Shown here piece after piece: positions 21,201 through 31,435 of a DNA stretch of 64,000 bases. The translations under genes were made by a program, and so were the position numbers. This DNA comes from Closterium sp. NIES-65 (taxonomy: Eukaryota > Streptophyta > Zygnematophyceae > Desmidiales > Closteriaceae): contig CANXME010002463.1 in NCBI GenBank assembly GCA_948144175.1, positions 1,325,001 through 1,389,000 on the forward strand, read 5' to 3'. The notes under the pieces were generated by a model that ran no database searches, was not told the origin of the DNA, and worked only from the letters and a program-made list of their open reading frames with translations. The first letter of the stretch is position 1, and the number at the start of each line of letters is the position of its first letter.

Positions 21201-22210
21201 TCGTGGGCTGCAGATGTCTCATTGGCAAATCAACTCGCCATAGTACAGCGCAACACACCTACACTGACCCAGCCCGCAGTAAGTACTGAATGGTCGCGTT
21301 ATGTTTCTTCCGTGATGTCAGTGCCAAACCATAACAAGCTCGCGGTCGCTTTTTGTCCATGCAGGAGGTGAGTACCAAAATGGACGCGCAGAACCAAGTG
21401 ACCGTCCTCACTGAGTACTTGACTCGTTCACAAGCGGACAACACCAGACTGGGCCTAGAGTTGGTCGCGACTCATAAACGGGTGAAAGAGCTGGAGGGGC
21501 TGCTGGAGGATCGCGATCGGAAACTGGCCGAGAAGGACGAGCGCGTGAATGATTTGGAGGCCCAGCTGTCGCGGCTCACCGTGAGCAGCTCAGGGCCGAC
21601 CGCGGTTCCGAACTAGGCAACCACTCCTGGAGCCGCGGCCGCGTCGACCAATGCCACACCTCCCACCGAGCAGGGGACGCGGAAGAAACCCGCAGCGCCA
21701 ACCAGGGAACAGACGATTCGGGAAGCGATCGTCCTTCCATGGGTCAACGCCACCAAACCGTCAGACGGATGGAAGCTGTACAAGACAATGCACCCGCTGA
21801 TCCTCGAGAGTCCAGAGTCGCTTCTGGCCCAACCCCGCGGCGCAGTTACGCGAATGGCCGCGCTCATTGGGGAGGAGGGAGGCGGCCAGAACGCGATAAA
21901 CCGTGTTAAGCGAATCATGAACTTCATCGCCCACAGGGTGGAGCAAGGAGACGACATCGCGGTAGTGCTCGACAAGCTCGACCTCATGTCAAGTGCTGTG
22001 GGCATGTCGGATGTATCGGAAGGGATCGCGGTAAAGAAGAAGAGTGTTGACCTGGAACTGAGCCAGCTCAAGAAGGGTTCTCCGGTGGAGGTGCAGTTGC
22101 GTGTGAAATGGATGCTTGTTCGCGACCGTCTCATCAATGCCTCTCTTCCCGCTTCTGAGTTCACGGTCGCGTGGCCCCAGTACTGTGCGCTGATGCCAGA
22201 CTTGCAGTAA
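18230..22210 (+). CDS. Crypton-type tyrosine recombinase, four exons, one in-frame TAG
   Basis: Exons are 18230-19947, 20035-20917, 21012-21278 and 21365-21616, with canonical gtaagt/gtatgt donors and cag/aag acceptors that keep phase. The N-terminal 370 residues are Gly/Asn/Ala-rich with an acidic patch (19205-19270). The recombinase core has a box-I-like LARGCTIRNLQLPD (about 20224), HATR (His 20642, Arg 20651), Trp 20720 and a Tyr nucleophile candidate at 20750-20752 (KHYLTTIP). DYFLGRA then leads to IFPW, a pattern seen in Ndc10-like proteins. A coiled coil follows (about 21400-21590). The frame stops at TAG 21614-21616 but stays open in the same frame to 22210, encoding a helical segment (LPWVNATKPSDGWKLYKTMH...) placed like the GCR1_C domain of fungal Cryptons. 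The start is uncertain. Confidence 0.75.
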
Positions 22211-22717
22211 ATGGATTGACCCCGCTGTTGTTCGTCTTCATATCACCGTCTTCGGGTGCGATGTTATGGGTCCCTATAATCGACCGCGAGTGTTGTTTTT
22301 TTGCGCGAATATTTTGCTGATTTACATCGCGGCCGTGGTGATCGCGGGCTGTTGTTGTTCCGCGGTCAGATAGTGCTGATTTACATCGCGGCCGTGGTGA
22401 TCGCGGGCTGCTGTTGCCTAATGTACATAGATTGTTCGCGTCGTAGTGTGTACAATGATAATGTGTGGGAATACCTGAGACGAATGCAGATTACCACTAA
22501 AATGGCACACGCGCAAACACACGCACCCACTGAATCCTACAAACCTTCACATATTGTTCCAAATGTCAACACTAGGTTCTCACGCGCACACGCACACGCA
22601 CACACAAACACACCCACACACACACACGATTTACTACAGGCACCAGCACAATCCACCGCGAGTAGAACTCAAGCATGGCGGACAGGCTGTGCACATGCTA
22701 CGCGATACTACACGCAC
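22211..22717. other. Convergent intergenic region of the recombinase element
   Basis: This lies between the 3' ends of the two element genes. It contains a 36-bp direct repeat (22316-22351 and 22375-22410, containing acatcgcggccgtggtgatc) and an ACAC-rich microsatellite (22584-22627). No coding frame is supported. Confidence 0.6.
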
Positions 22718-25700
22718 TCAAGTGCGCTTCTTCAGACGATCCTTGGGCAGGGCAAGGTACAAACCCAAGGACTCCATCTGCTTCCCTGCCACCGAGCAGT
22801 TGCACCAGGTGATGATAACGTCCACCGTTTCGCGGGCGGCCAACTCAATGTGCCTGAGATCGCGAGACTTTGCAACGACCTCGCTCACGACTCCGGACAC
22901 GATCGCGGCGGCGACCGCCTTCGGGTCCGCGACAACCTGTGGCTCATCTTCCTCGCGGCGATTGCGCTTCCGCACCGCATTGATGACGTACGCGGATACT
23001 ACGGGGAAGAGACGGCTTCGCTCTCCATAGCAACCAGCAGCACGCGCGGCCAGGTTTCCATTATCCGCCGCGGCAGTGACGTTAGAACCGCGAGTGACCT
23101 CCCACACCATTGCAATGGCGCATGCGATCGCTCCCGCGTAGTCCGTCGGCTCCACGTCGCCGAGATCCGCTTCTTCTACTGCAGCCTCCTTGCCTACCAC
23201 CGCGGCCCATGCAATCACGTTGGTGGTGTGCATTCCGGGCTTGGTAAGCCCGCGATAGGAATCGAACATGCGTTGCCACCTGCCACGCAGTGAGTTGGAG
23301 CGGCCAGAACATGATAACATACCAAACCGTATGAACGCACTAGATGATGGTGGATTGGCACAGCTCACCTGTCCTTGCTTGCCACGAGGTTGCGGTAGTG
23401 CATGGTGATTAAGAGGCCCGTATGTAACCCCTCGGCGATGGACAGGTCCGCGGCCCACTCTCGGATCTGCTTCTGGCTCAGGTTCAGCCCGGGGTCGACC
23501 TTCCCGTCGTATGGATACATCGCGATCGCGGTCTTGTACTGCAGGTCTTCGCGGTCGCCGTGTCCGAGCCATCGCTTCTTCCCCCCCATATGGGGTTCAG
23601 AAACCAATCCTGGCCCGCCCCTGGGTGGAGCGCGGATGCCGCAGCCCTTGCGCTTGGGGCCGGTGTCACCATGTCCTCCCGTTGTGCCACTTTCCACGAT
23701 CACGGGGTCTCCTTCTTGCCCGCTCGCGCTCTCTCCGCCGCTATAAATATCGACCGCGACCTCCCCATCCTTCTCTCATCCGTCGCCCGCCTCGACCCAC
23801 CTGCTCACTAGACCCTCCAGCTCCTCATCCGCATCGTCCTCGTCGATCGTGTACACGGGTGGAGTGGGCAACTTCTTGCCACCCCGTCCGCGTTTCTCCG
23901 CCTTGCCCTCGACCGAGGCCGCGATAGGACTTGCAGATGCCAGTGCGCTATGCATATGTCCCGCGGTGATTGCAGCACGAGCGGGTGCGAGCGTGGTCTG
24001 CCTGCCCTCTGCCGCAGCACCCACCGCGGACTGGACCTCACGCCTCGAGGCCAGCGAACGCGCAACAGCCGGCGCCTCTCCATCCTCCGCCTTACCCTTG
24101 CCCCGCCCCACAGTACTTGTCACTGACGCGGTTGCCCCGGCAGGGCCCGGTGGTTTGGGTGCAGCTTCTCCAGGTGGGATGGAGCGCGAGCTCGAACCCG
24201 GTTGACCAGTCGGTGCTGCACCTCGCGATGCAGCGCCCCACTTCTGCTTCAGCATGTCCTGCACGCTCGGATTGCGCACCGCGGCCGCTGCCTGGGGACC
24301 TCTCTGCCTCTTCGCCCCCCGTTGATTCTCCGCCTTCGCACCCGCTGCCCTCTTTCCATGCTCTGCATCCCCGGGCTCGGCAATCTCCGTCGCGGCCGTT
24401 CCTTCATTATCCGTGCGCGGAGGGGGGGCTCCTCCAACGAGCGCGATGAGGGTGTGCAACGCGTTCGTGACCCCGCTGGTGGTGATTGCCCGCTCTGCTG
24501 TCGCGGAGACCGCGGTCGACATGTTGTCGATCTTCCGCGCAACCTCGTCCGTCAGCTTCTTCTGAGCGACTTCCATGGAGTCTGTCACCACCCCCTGCAG
24601 CTGTCCCAGCCTCGCGTCCACTCGCCCCAGCACCACCGCCTCCTGGTTACGGGTATCGACCAGGGCCGCCCTTTCCTGCGCGATCGCCCTCGCCTCCTTC
24701 TCCAACACCCGAACCGCATTAGCAAGCGCGGACGCAAGCTCCTCAGAGCCCACGACCGCGACCCCACCAACCCCCGACTCCTGGCGTTTCTTCAGCCGTG
24801 CGTTCTCTTCGGCCAGATTTGCAAGCCTGCAGTCGAGCTGCAGGATCTCGGCAGCAAGCTTATGCGATGGCAACGAGGACAGGGACGCGTAATCACGCGG
24901 ACCTGTCACGGGACTCTTGCCCGCGACCTCACCACTCGGGCCCGCGCTTCCAGCACCAGGGGCCAAGTGCTGCGCGAGGTGCTTGATGCTCTTGCCGGAT
25001 GTAGCGGGCCTGCTGGATGCCGCGGCCGCTACCACATGAGCCTCCGCCTCCTCCTCGCTCGACTCCTCCCCCTCACGCGCAACAGCGCGGTCAGCCTCAT
25101 CGCGGGTTGCACCCTTAGTCGCGGTATCCTCGGCCCCTTCGTCATCAGCGTGGACCTTCGTCCCCCCCCGAGCACCTCCGCCATTTGAAACACCAGCGGC
25201 ACCTGTGAGAGCGAGAACACCATGGTCAGCAACCTGCGCACCCGTAGCCTCTTTATGCACATTCCCCGTTTCAGCACCTTCAGCCTCACCGCCGTGCATG
25301 GGTCGCGTCAAGTCCACGCTCAAGTTGAACGCGAGCTCTTCGGCGGTGTGGTACGCCTCGTGCCGCAGTGCATTCAGAGTCTTCGCGGTTGGCCTCGAGA
25401 ATTGCGGCCCAGATCCACTGGCGGCGACCGCGTCCAACTGGGCAAGGATCTTCTCGAACGCGAACAGACAAGCGATGTTGCCGCAGGAGCCCTTCAATGA
25501 CGTCGCGTCCTGGAAAACATTACATGGGGTTTGTTAGCACCACTGCAACTATTGGCGGTCATCGAGAACACGAAAACAACACAGACGTACCAGATCCAAC
25601 AGACGCTCGGGATCCTTAAGCTGGCGGGAGCGGGTGCACTGAATGGAGCCGCGCGCAAAATCCTCGTCGACGCGACCCTGAAACTACCTGCCCAAAAGCA

Positions 25701-26557
25701 CATACATATCCACGCGAACGCACGGTTAGTGACATGAGCCTCGGAGCGGAAATGAACGTGGTACTGATGACAAACCAGAACGCGGTACTCACTCCACAAT
25801 CGCATCAGCCGCGGTGACGTGTTCCGCACCACCAGTGGGAATAGCAACGCGAACGAACCGCTTGTTCCACGTCTCGTCACCGTCAAGCGACAGGTGGTCG
25901 GGGTGAAGCAGAATGAGCATGCTCGCGTTCGAGCTCTTCTTGTCGACCACGTCCCTGAACGTGCCATTGACGACCGCGTTAAACCACTTAAACGAGTGCA
26001 ATCCCTGTACAAGTGAACACTCCCAATGAAAACTCACTCGGACCAGATGCAGAAAACCACCAGGCTGCACTCCATCAAACCGGCAAAGGCTTGGTCCGCT
26101 TCATCGCGACCCGCGACTATTTCCGCGACAACACCGCTCGTCACTATTCGGACGTGCTCATGCACCTCCTTCTCCAGATACCTCCGGACAATCACGCTGT
26201 GCGGGACGGTGTAAAACAAGGCGGCAAAAGCTCAAACATCAACAACGCGACCTAAAAGCACAGTGGAGGTATGCCGCGGCCTGCACTGCCCACTAGTAAC
26301 TATCGCTGACATGTCGCGAACAGCCTAAGCACCGCGACAATAACCAACGCGTGCACACTAGAGTCAGGGAATGGAACGCATGGATCTCACCCGGTGACAA
26401 AGTCGAACAGACGGGCCGTGAGAGGATGCTTATCCTCTGCGAGCAGCTTCCACCGTTCGGGGGGGAGGTCCACCGTGGTTCCCGCAACAGAGATGATGGC
26501 CGGACAGGAGGCGGCCTCCTTCGAGCCAGCTCTAAGCGCCTTCATTTCGCGGTTCAT
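22718..26557 (-). CDS. Large unknown protein of the recombinase element, multi-exon, one in-frame TGA
   Basis: Suggested start ATG at 26557-26555 (MNREMKALRAG). Exons lie near 26557-26392, 26196-26039, 25995-25795, 25700-25597, 25513-23365 and 23289-22718, with GT/AG borders. Phase is good between exons 1 and 2, but the exon 2/3 border is unresolved. The N-terminal half contains DFVTGVIVRRYLEKEV and LHPDHLSLDGDETWNKRF; no family was recognised. The middle is Ala/Gly/Glu-rich with a coiled coil (about 24870-24500). The first long frame ends at TGA 23778-23776, but the same frame continues without a stop into the next exon block (IREWAADLSIAEG, then RWQRMFDSYRGL, spaced like a Myb/SANT-type fold). 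Hence one gene broken by one nonsense codon (CGA to TGA would do it) is likelier than two genes. Its role in transposition is unknown. Confidence 0.6.
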
Positions 26558-27398
26558 TACTGGTTACGACCGCAAAAGCGCGACCAAAGGAACGGTGTAT
26601 CTAGGACGAAGCGTACGCGAAACAGTGCTCGCGTGTATCTAGTACGAACGGTTCGCGAATCTGTGCTCACGGCAGAAAATGAGAGCTACGCTAGACGCTA
26701 CCAAGCGCGAACGCGGTCAGACAGAGTCTCTGCTAGCACTAGGCGACGAGGACCTCAATGGGGAACGGGCGAGCAGGAAGAAAACAAGATGTAAAGACGG
26801 ATAACGAAAATGAGCACCAGGTGCCCGTACCGAGAACCTAAGAGTGGGCCGGGATGGAAACAAGAGCCGGCACTCGCGGTCACACTGCGCGGGCCTCTCA
26901 CCCAGCGGGGAGGTTCCGCAACATGCACGCTTGTGCATCCAACGTCCGCCACGTTGCACACCATCCGCGAGCCCCGTTCGGAGCGGGCTGCCAACTCCCG
27001 CGGAGAGAGAATTTTCCTCGTCGCGACCGCCGAGGTCCGAGGTCCGATCGGGCACACCAATTCGGGTCACCCGAATTAACAGTACACTCCGTTATATTAC
27101 ACGTAAACTCGCAACACGTTAGAGAGATTTATAAGGAAAAAAATAGGATTTATTTCGTTTGATCATTTCGTTCGATCTTTCGAATGGCGTACACTCCGCT
27201 CCGTACATTTAATCTTTCCGCGAACGATCGTTCGCGAGGGTCCTGCGAGTATTCCGACGCTCGTAAACGACGGCGATTCGCCGGCTCCATTTCCGTCGCT
27301 CCGAAACCGGCTCCCATTGGCCGAATCCGTTTCGGCCAGCCCGAACTGCCATTCTCACACGCGGATTCGCACGCGAAATGCTTCGCGAGGGTTCTCCC
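26558..27398. other. Upstream region of the unknown element gene
   Basis: No supported gene. It is the probable promoter side of the minus-strand gene. The last 100 bp (27296-27393) form one copy of a diverged repeat (cggctcccattggccgaatc). A second copy continues on the far side of copia-2 at 34836-34935 (cggctccgattggccggatc). Confidence 0.5.
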
Positions 27399-27529
27399 TG
27401 TGAAACTATGAGCAGAGGAATGAATTGACTAGGTCAGAGTTGGGTACAAATACAACCCTAGCAAACTGTACCCCATATGTGCTACCCCACTATAGCCTAC
27501 AAACATGCATCAGCTATAATAATCTGACA
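27399..27529 (-). repeat. 3' LTR of copia-2
   Basis: 131 bp, identical to 34686-34816. On the minus strand it begins TGTCAG and ends TTCACA, as in copia-1. Confidence 0.95.
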
Positions 27530-27733
27530 CACCCCCATAGGCAAAGTGGGGGAGAACAAGGGGTCACAAGACCAGTCAAGCAAAGCAAAACAAGCTCAGG
27601 GTGGATCACAAAGTCACCACACAGTCCGAGCACAAGAGCAAGGCCAGAGGCCAGTTCACATGCAGGAGTAAAGACATATATATAAAACTAGACAAGCAAG
27701 AGCAGGTATATATATGTCAAAGTACAAGTAAAG

Positions 27734-30700
27734 TCAAGAAGAGAGCAAGTGAGGCAAGACAGGTACAAGACCCAGCTGGGTACAAAAGCGCTGATGGTCG
27801 CAAGGCGCAAGTGCCTTGGTGAACACATCAGCAGTGTTGGCCTCAGAGGCCACGTAAGCAAGTCGCAACTGACCACGCTGCTGCAGCTCACGAGCAAGGA
27901 AGTAGCGGAGAGCAATGTGCTTCGTTCTGTGCTCCAAGCGCTGCTCTCGACACAAGGCCAACATGGCCTTGTTGTCTACGTACAGCACTGGAGGAGAACG
28001 AGGCAGCTCTCCAAGGTCAGTCAGCAGGTAGGTGAGCCAGCGAAGCTCCTGTGCAGCCATGGCCCCGGCGTAGATCTCAGCCTCACAACTGGAGCCGAGA
28101 ACCGAAGACGAGCGAGTAGACCGCCACGAGACAGAGCCGGAACCAAGGCTGAAGGTGTAACCCTGTGACGACCGCTGCGTAGCCTGGTCGTCAGCCCAAG
28201 AAGCGTCTGCGTGCCCAGTAAGGACCACTGGACTCCGCCCTCCAAGCACTAGCCCCATGCCCGACGTACTGCACAGGTAGCGCAATACCCTCTTCGCTGC
28301 AGCCATGTGCTCTGGTCGGTGTCTCCCAGGAGCAACATAGCGTGCAAGGATGCTCAGAGGGTATGCAAGGTCAGGTCGAGTGCAGGTCATCAGGTACATG
28401 AGGCAGCCAACAAGCTCTGCATACGGACCACTCGACTCTACGGACTCATCCGAAGGCAGAGCTGAGAGTGAGTGGCGAGTAGGCAGAGGAGTGGCCTGAG
28501 GCGAGGAGTACGTGAAGCCGAAGCGCTGAAGGACCTGCTGCACCATGTGTGACTGAGTCAGGGTAATGGTGCGGCGTGCTCTGTCCCGAGTGATCTGCAA
28601 GCCAAGGTAGCTGCGCAGTTCACCCAGGTCTGTGCACGTGTGTCTCTTCAGCAGCTCGGACTTCACGTAGGCGAGTCCAGCAGTGTCCGCTGTGGCAAAG
28701 ACCAAGTCGTCGACGTACACGAGGATGTAGAACGGCGGCAGGGAAGTGTCGGTGCGAAGAAACAGCGACGGGTCAGCAGTAGAAGGAGCAAACCCAAGAG
28801 CCGCAAGCGTAGTCCTCAGTGTGTCGTGCCACTCACGCGGTGCCTGGCGGAGACCGTAGACTGGCCGTCGGAGGCTCCACTGGGTGCCAGGAGGGAAAGT
28901 CCCAGTGAAGCCAGGCGGACGGCGCAGCCAGATCTCCTCGTGCAGGCTACCCTGCAGGAACGCAGTGCTGAAGTCGAGAGAGTGAAGCTCGTAGTCGCGC
29001 TGAGCGGCAATGTGCAGCAGCACCCGAAGAGTGGTCATCTTCGGGGTGGGAGAGAAGGTCTGAAAGTAGTCAACTCCCTGCCGCTGACTGAAGCCACGAG
29101 CCACGTAACGCGCCTTGAAGACAGGCGGCGAGCCCGGCGGCCGCTTCACCCTGAAGATCCACATGCCACTGACGATGTTCGCCCCAGGAGGGGGAACCGC
29201 GTCAACGTAGGTGCCTGTGGACTTCCAGGAAGCCATCTCTGCATCCATAGCTGCCTGCCACTGAGAGGAGTAGGGACCCTCTACGGCCTCCGCGTAAGAA
29301 CGCGGAGTCGGGATGTCTAGTGCATCCGGGTCTCCCTCAGGGGCTAGCAGTACAGACGCGAGACGAGGTGAAGCAGCGGCTAGACACTGGAACTCCTCCT
29401 GCCTGTCCTCTAGGACGTCCGTGCCAAGGGCACACTCACCCCCGACGGACGGAGGACAGGCGGACTCAGACTCAGCGACAAGACGAGCAGCGTAGTCTAG
29501 ACGACAGCGCGCAGCAAAGTCGACAAGCTCAGTGACAAGGGCAGACGCAGCAGACGACTCGAAGGAAGGGTCAGTGACAGCAGTAGCAAGGAGACGCGTG
29601 ACAGTAGGACTGGCAGCACGAAGAGAGTCCGACTCCGGGTCGGCAAGAGCAGGAAGAGAGGAAGCAGGAGGAGAAGGCAAAGGGGCACGCAGAGGAGCAG
29701 TGGACGGACGCAGTGACATCCGGTGCGTGCCAGGGACAGGAGGAGGACGCTGACGCGACCCGCGACCACTAGCGCGCTCAGTACGAACAGGCGACGCAGG
29801 ACGAGACGCAGGCTCACGACGCTCAATAAGACCTCCAGTCGGACCAGCGTAGGGAGAAGGAGCAGGCAAAGGGGAGGCAGGCTGTAGCTGTGGCTGTGAC
29901 CGGACAGGCTGCGGACCCTCTAAGGAAGGAGGAGGAGGTGTAAGACCAAGAACCTGCTGCAGGAGCGGAACGAAGTACGGTCGAGGCCGCGCGGCGACGC
30001 CAGAAACAGCAGGAACAGCACCAGCACCCCCGGCAGGAGCACCCACTCCAGCAGCACCTCCAGCAGAACCACCAGAAGCTCCAGAACCTCCAGCAGCAGC
30101 ACCAGGAGCACCGTCAGTCGGACCACCAACCGCAGGCTCAGCGCCAACGTCCTCAGCAGGACCAGCTCCAGGAGAACACTCAGACCCAGCAGTTCCAGCA
30201 CCCACAGGACGAGCACCGCCAGGTCGCGTGGCAGCAGCGCCCTCCGCAGCCGAAGAACCACCAGCACCAGCGGCACGCCTCCAGCGCCGGGCAAACCACT
30301 CACGTAGCTCCTGTGGAGAGAGCGGCTCCCGGTGAGACGAAGCACCCCCAGGCACAGCACCTCCAGGCTCGGCACCTCCCGGCTCAGCACCCCCAGGCTC
30401 AGTACCCCCAGACACAGCACCCCCAGGCACAGCACCCCCAGGCTCAGCACCCCCAGGCTCAGCACCCCCAGGCCCAGCACCCCCAGACTCCGCACCCCCA
30501 GGCTCAGCACCCCTAGACTCCGCACCCCCAGGCTCAGCTCCCGCAGCAGCACCGGAGTCACCAGTGACCTCGACAGGCTCGACCGCGTCTACCTGAGACA
30601 CACCTGAAGGGGCAGGACCCTGAGGGGGGAGGGGGACTACTGGGGGGGGACCTGGTACCAAGAAGAGGGGGGGTGGGGGGAGGGACGGAGTGCGGTAGGG

Positions 30701-31414
30701 GAAGAGGCGGTAGTAGGGTACCGACTCGTCGAACGTGACGTCCTGGGAGGACAGAACACGTCGAGAGGTGGGGTGGTAAAACTGCCACCCAGGGGCGTCG
30801 GGGGGGAACCCGAGGAAGACGCAGGGAGAAGCACGAGGGGACAGCTTGTCCGCAGACAGGTCGCGAACAAACGCCCGAGATCCCCAGACCCGGAACGCCG
30901 ACGCATCGCCAACCTTCCCCGTCCACAACAGAGCTGGGGAGGTCTCCGGTCGAGAGACCCTGGGGTGGAGGTTGATCTGGTGCGCAGCGTACCTGACCGC
31001 AAACGGCCACAGAAAATGGGGAGCAGCCGCATGCATCATGGACGTACGAGCGACGTCCATGACCATGCCAATGCGGCGCTCAGCGATCCCATTCTGCTGT
31101 GGTGAGTCCGGAAGCGTGAAGGTCTGACGGATGCCTCGCACACGACAGTAGGTACTCAGGAGGGCCGAGGAGAACTCTCCGCCTCTGTCCGAGTGCAGAC
31201 GCAAGACAGGGAAGTCAGAGCCAAAGCTTCTCCGAAGCTGAAGACGAGCTGCGCGGATCCAGTCGATCAACACCTGAGTGACCTCACCCTTGCTGCGCAA
31301 GGGGAAGACTGTGGTGTAACGCGAGTAGTCGTCAACGACTAGCAGGAAGTAGCGCTCCTGACCCTGTCCACGGACGCGGGCTGGGCCCCACACGTCCATG
31401 TGAAGCGTCTGCAA
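27734..31414 (-). CDS. Copia-2 integrase core, reverse transcriptase and RNase H
   Basis: A frame of 1,226 codons begins at MQTLHMDVWGP, the first integrase aspartate, and includes HSDRGGEF, NGIAERRIG, YVDDLVFA and the RNase H motifs GHADASWADD and VDNKAM. It is the in-frame continuation of the upstream gag-protease frame past the TAG at 31438-31436; the two lie in the same phase with no shift. The Met is simply the first after the stop and is not necessarily used. A long Pro/Ala/Gly-rich spacer with GGAEPGGA repeats separates integrase from reverse transcriptase. Confidence 0.9.
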   Translation of the reverse strand: MQTLHMDVWGPARVRGQGQERYFLLVVDDYSRYTTVFPLRSKGEVTQVLIDWIRAARLQLRRSFGSDFPVLRLHSDRGGEFSSALLSTYCRVRGIRQTFTLPDSPQQNGIAERRIGMVMDVARTSMMHAAAPHFLWPFAVRYAAHQINLHPRVSRPETSPALLWTGKVGDASAFRVWGSRAFVRDLSADKLSPRASPCVFLGFPPDAPGWQFYHPTSRRVLSSQDVTFDESVPYYRLFPYRTPSLPPPPLFLVPGPPPVVPLPPQGPAPSGVSQVDAVEPVEVTGDSGAAAGAEPGGAESRGAEPGGAESGGAGPGGAEPGGAEPGGAVPGGAVSGGTEPGGAEPGGAEPGGAVPGGASSHREPLSPQELREWFARRWRRAAGAGGSSAAEGAAATRPGGARPVGAGTAGSECSPGAGPAEDVGAEPAVGGPTDGAPGAAAGGSGASGGSAGGAAGVGAPAGGAGAVPAVSGVAARPRPYFVPLLQQVLGLTPPPPSLEGPQPVRSQPQLQPASPLPAPSPYAGPTGGLIERREPASRPASPVRTERASGRGSRQRPPPVPGTHRMSLRPSTAPLRAPLPSPPASSLPALADPESDSLRAASPTVTRLLATAVTDPSFESSAASALVTELVDFAARCRLDYAARLVAESESACPPSVGGECALGTDVLEDRQEEFQCLAAASPRLASVLLAPEGDPDALDIPTPRSYAEAVEGPYSSQWQAAMDAEMASWKSTGTYVDAVPPPGANIVSGMWIFRVKRPPGSPPVFKARYVARGFSQRQGVDYFQTFSPTPKMTTLRVLLHIAAQRDYELHSLDFSTAFLQGSLHEEIWLRRPPGFTGTFPPGTQWSLRRPVYGLRQAPREWHDTLRTTLAALGFAPSTADPSLFLRTDTSLPPFYILVYVDDLVFATADTAGLAYVKSELLKRHTCTDLGELRSYLGLQITRDRARRTITLTQSHMVQQVLQRFGFTYSSPQATPLPTRHSLSALPSDESVESSGPYAELVGCLMYLMTCTRPDLAYPLSILARYVAPGRHRPEHMAAAKRVLRYLCSTSGMGLVLGGRSPVVLTGHADASWADDQATQRSSQGYTFSLGSGSVSWRSTRSSSVLGSSCEAEIYAGAMAAQELRWLTYLLTDLGELPRSPPVLYVDNKAMLALCREQRLEHRTKHIALRYFLARELQQRGQLRLAYVASEANTADVFTKALAPCDHQRFCTQLGLVPVLPHLLSS

Positions 31415-31435
31415 CGGGGCCTCTGTCGGAGGAAA

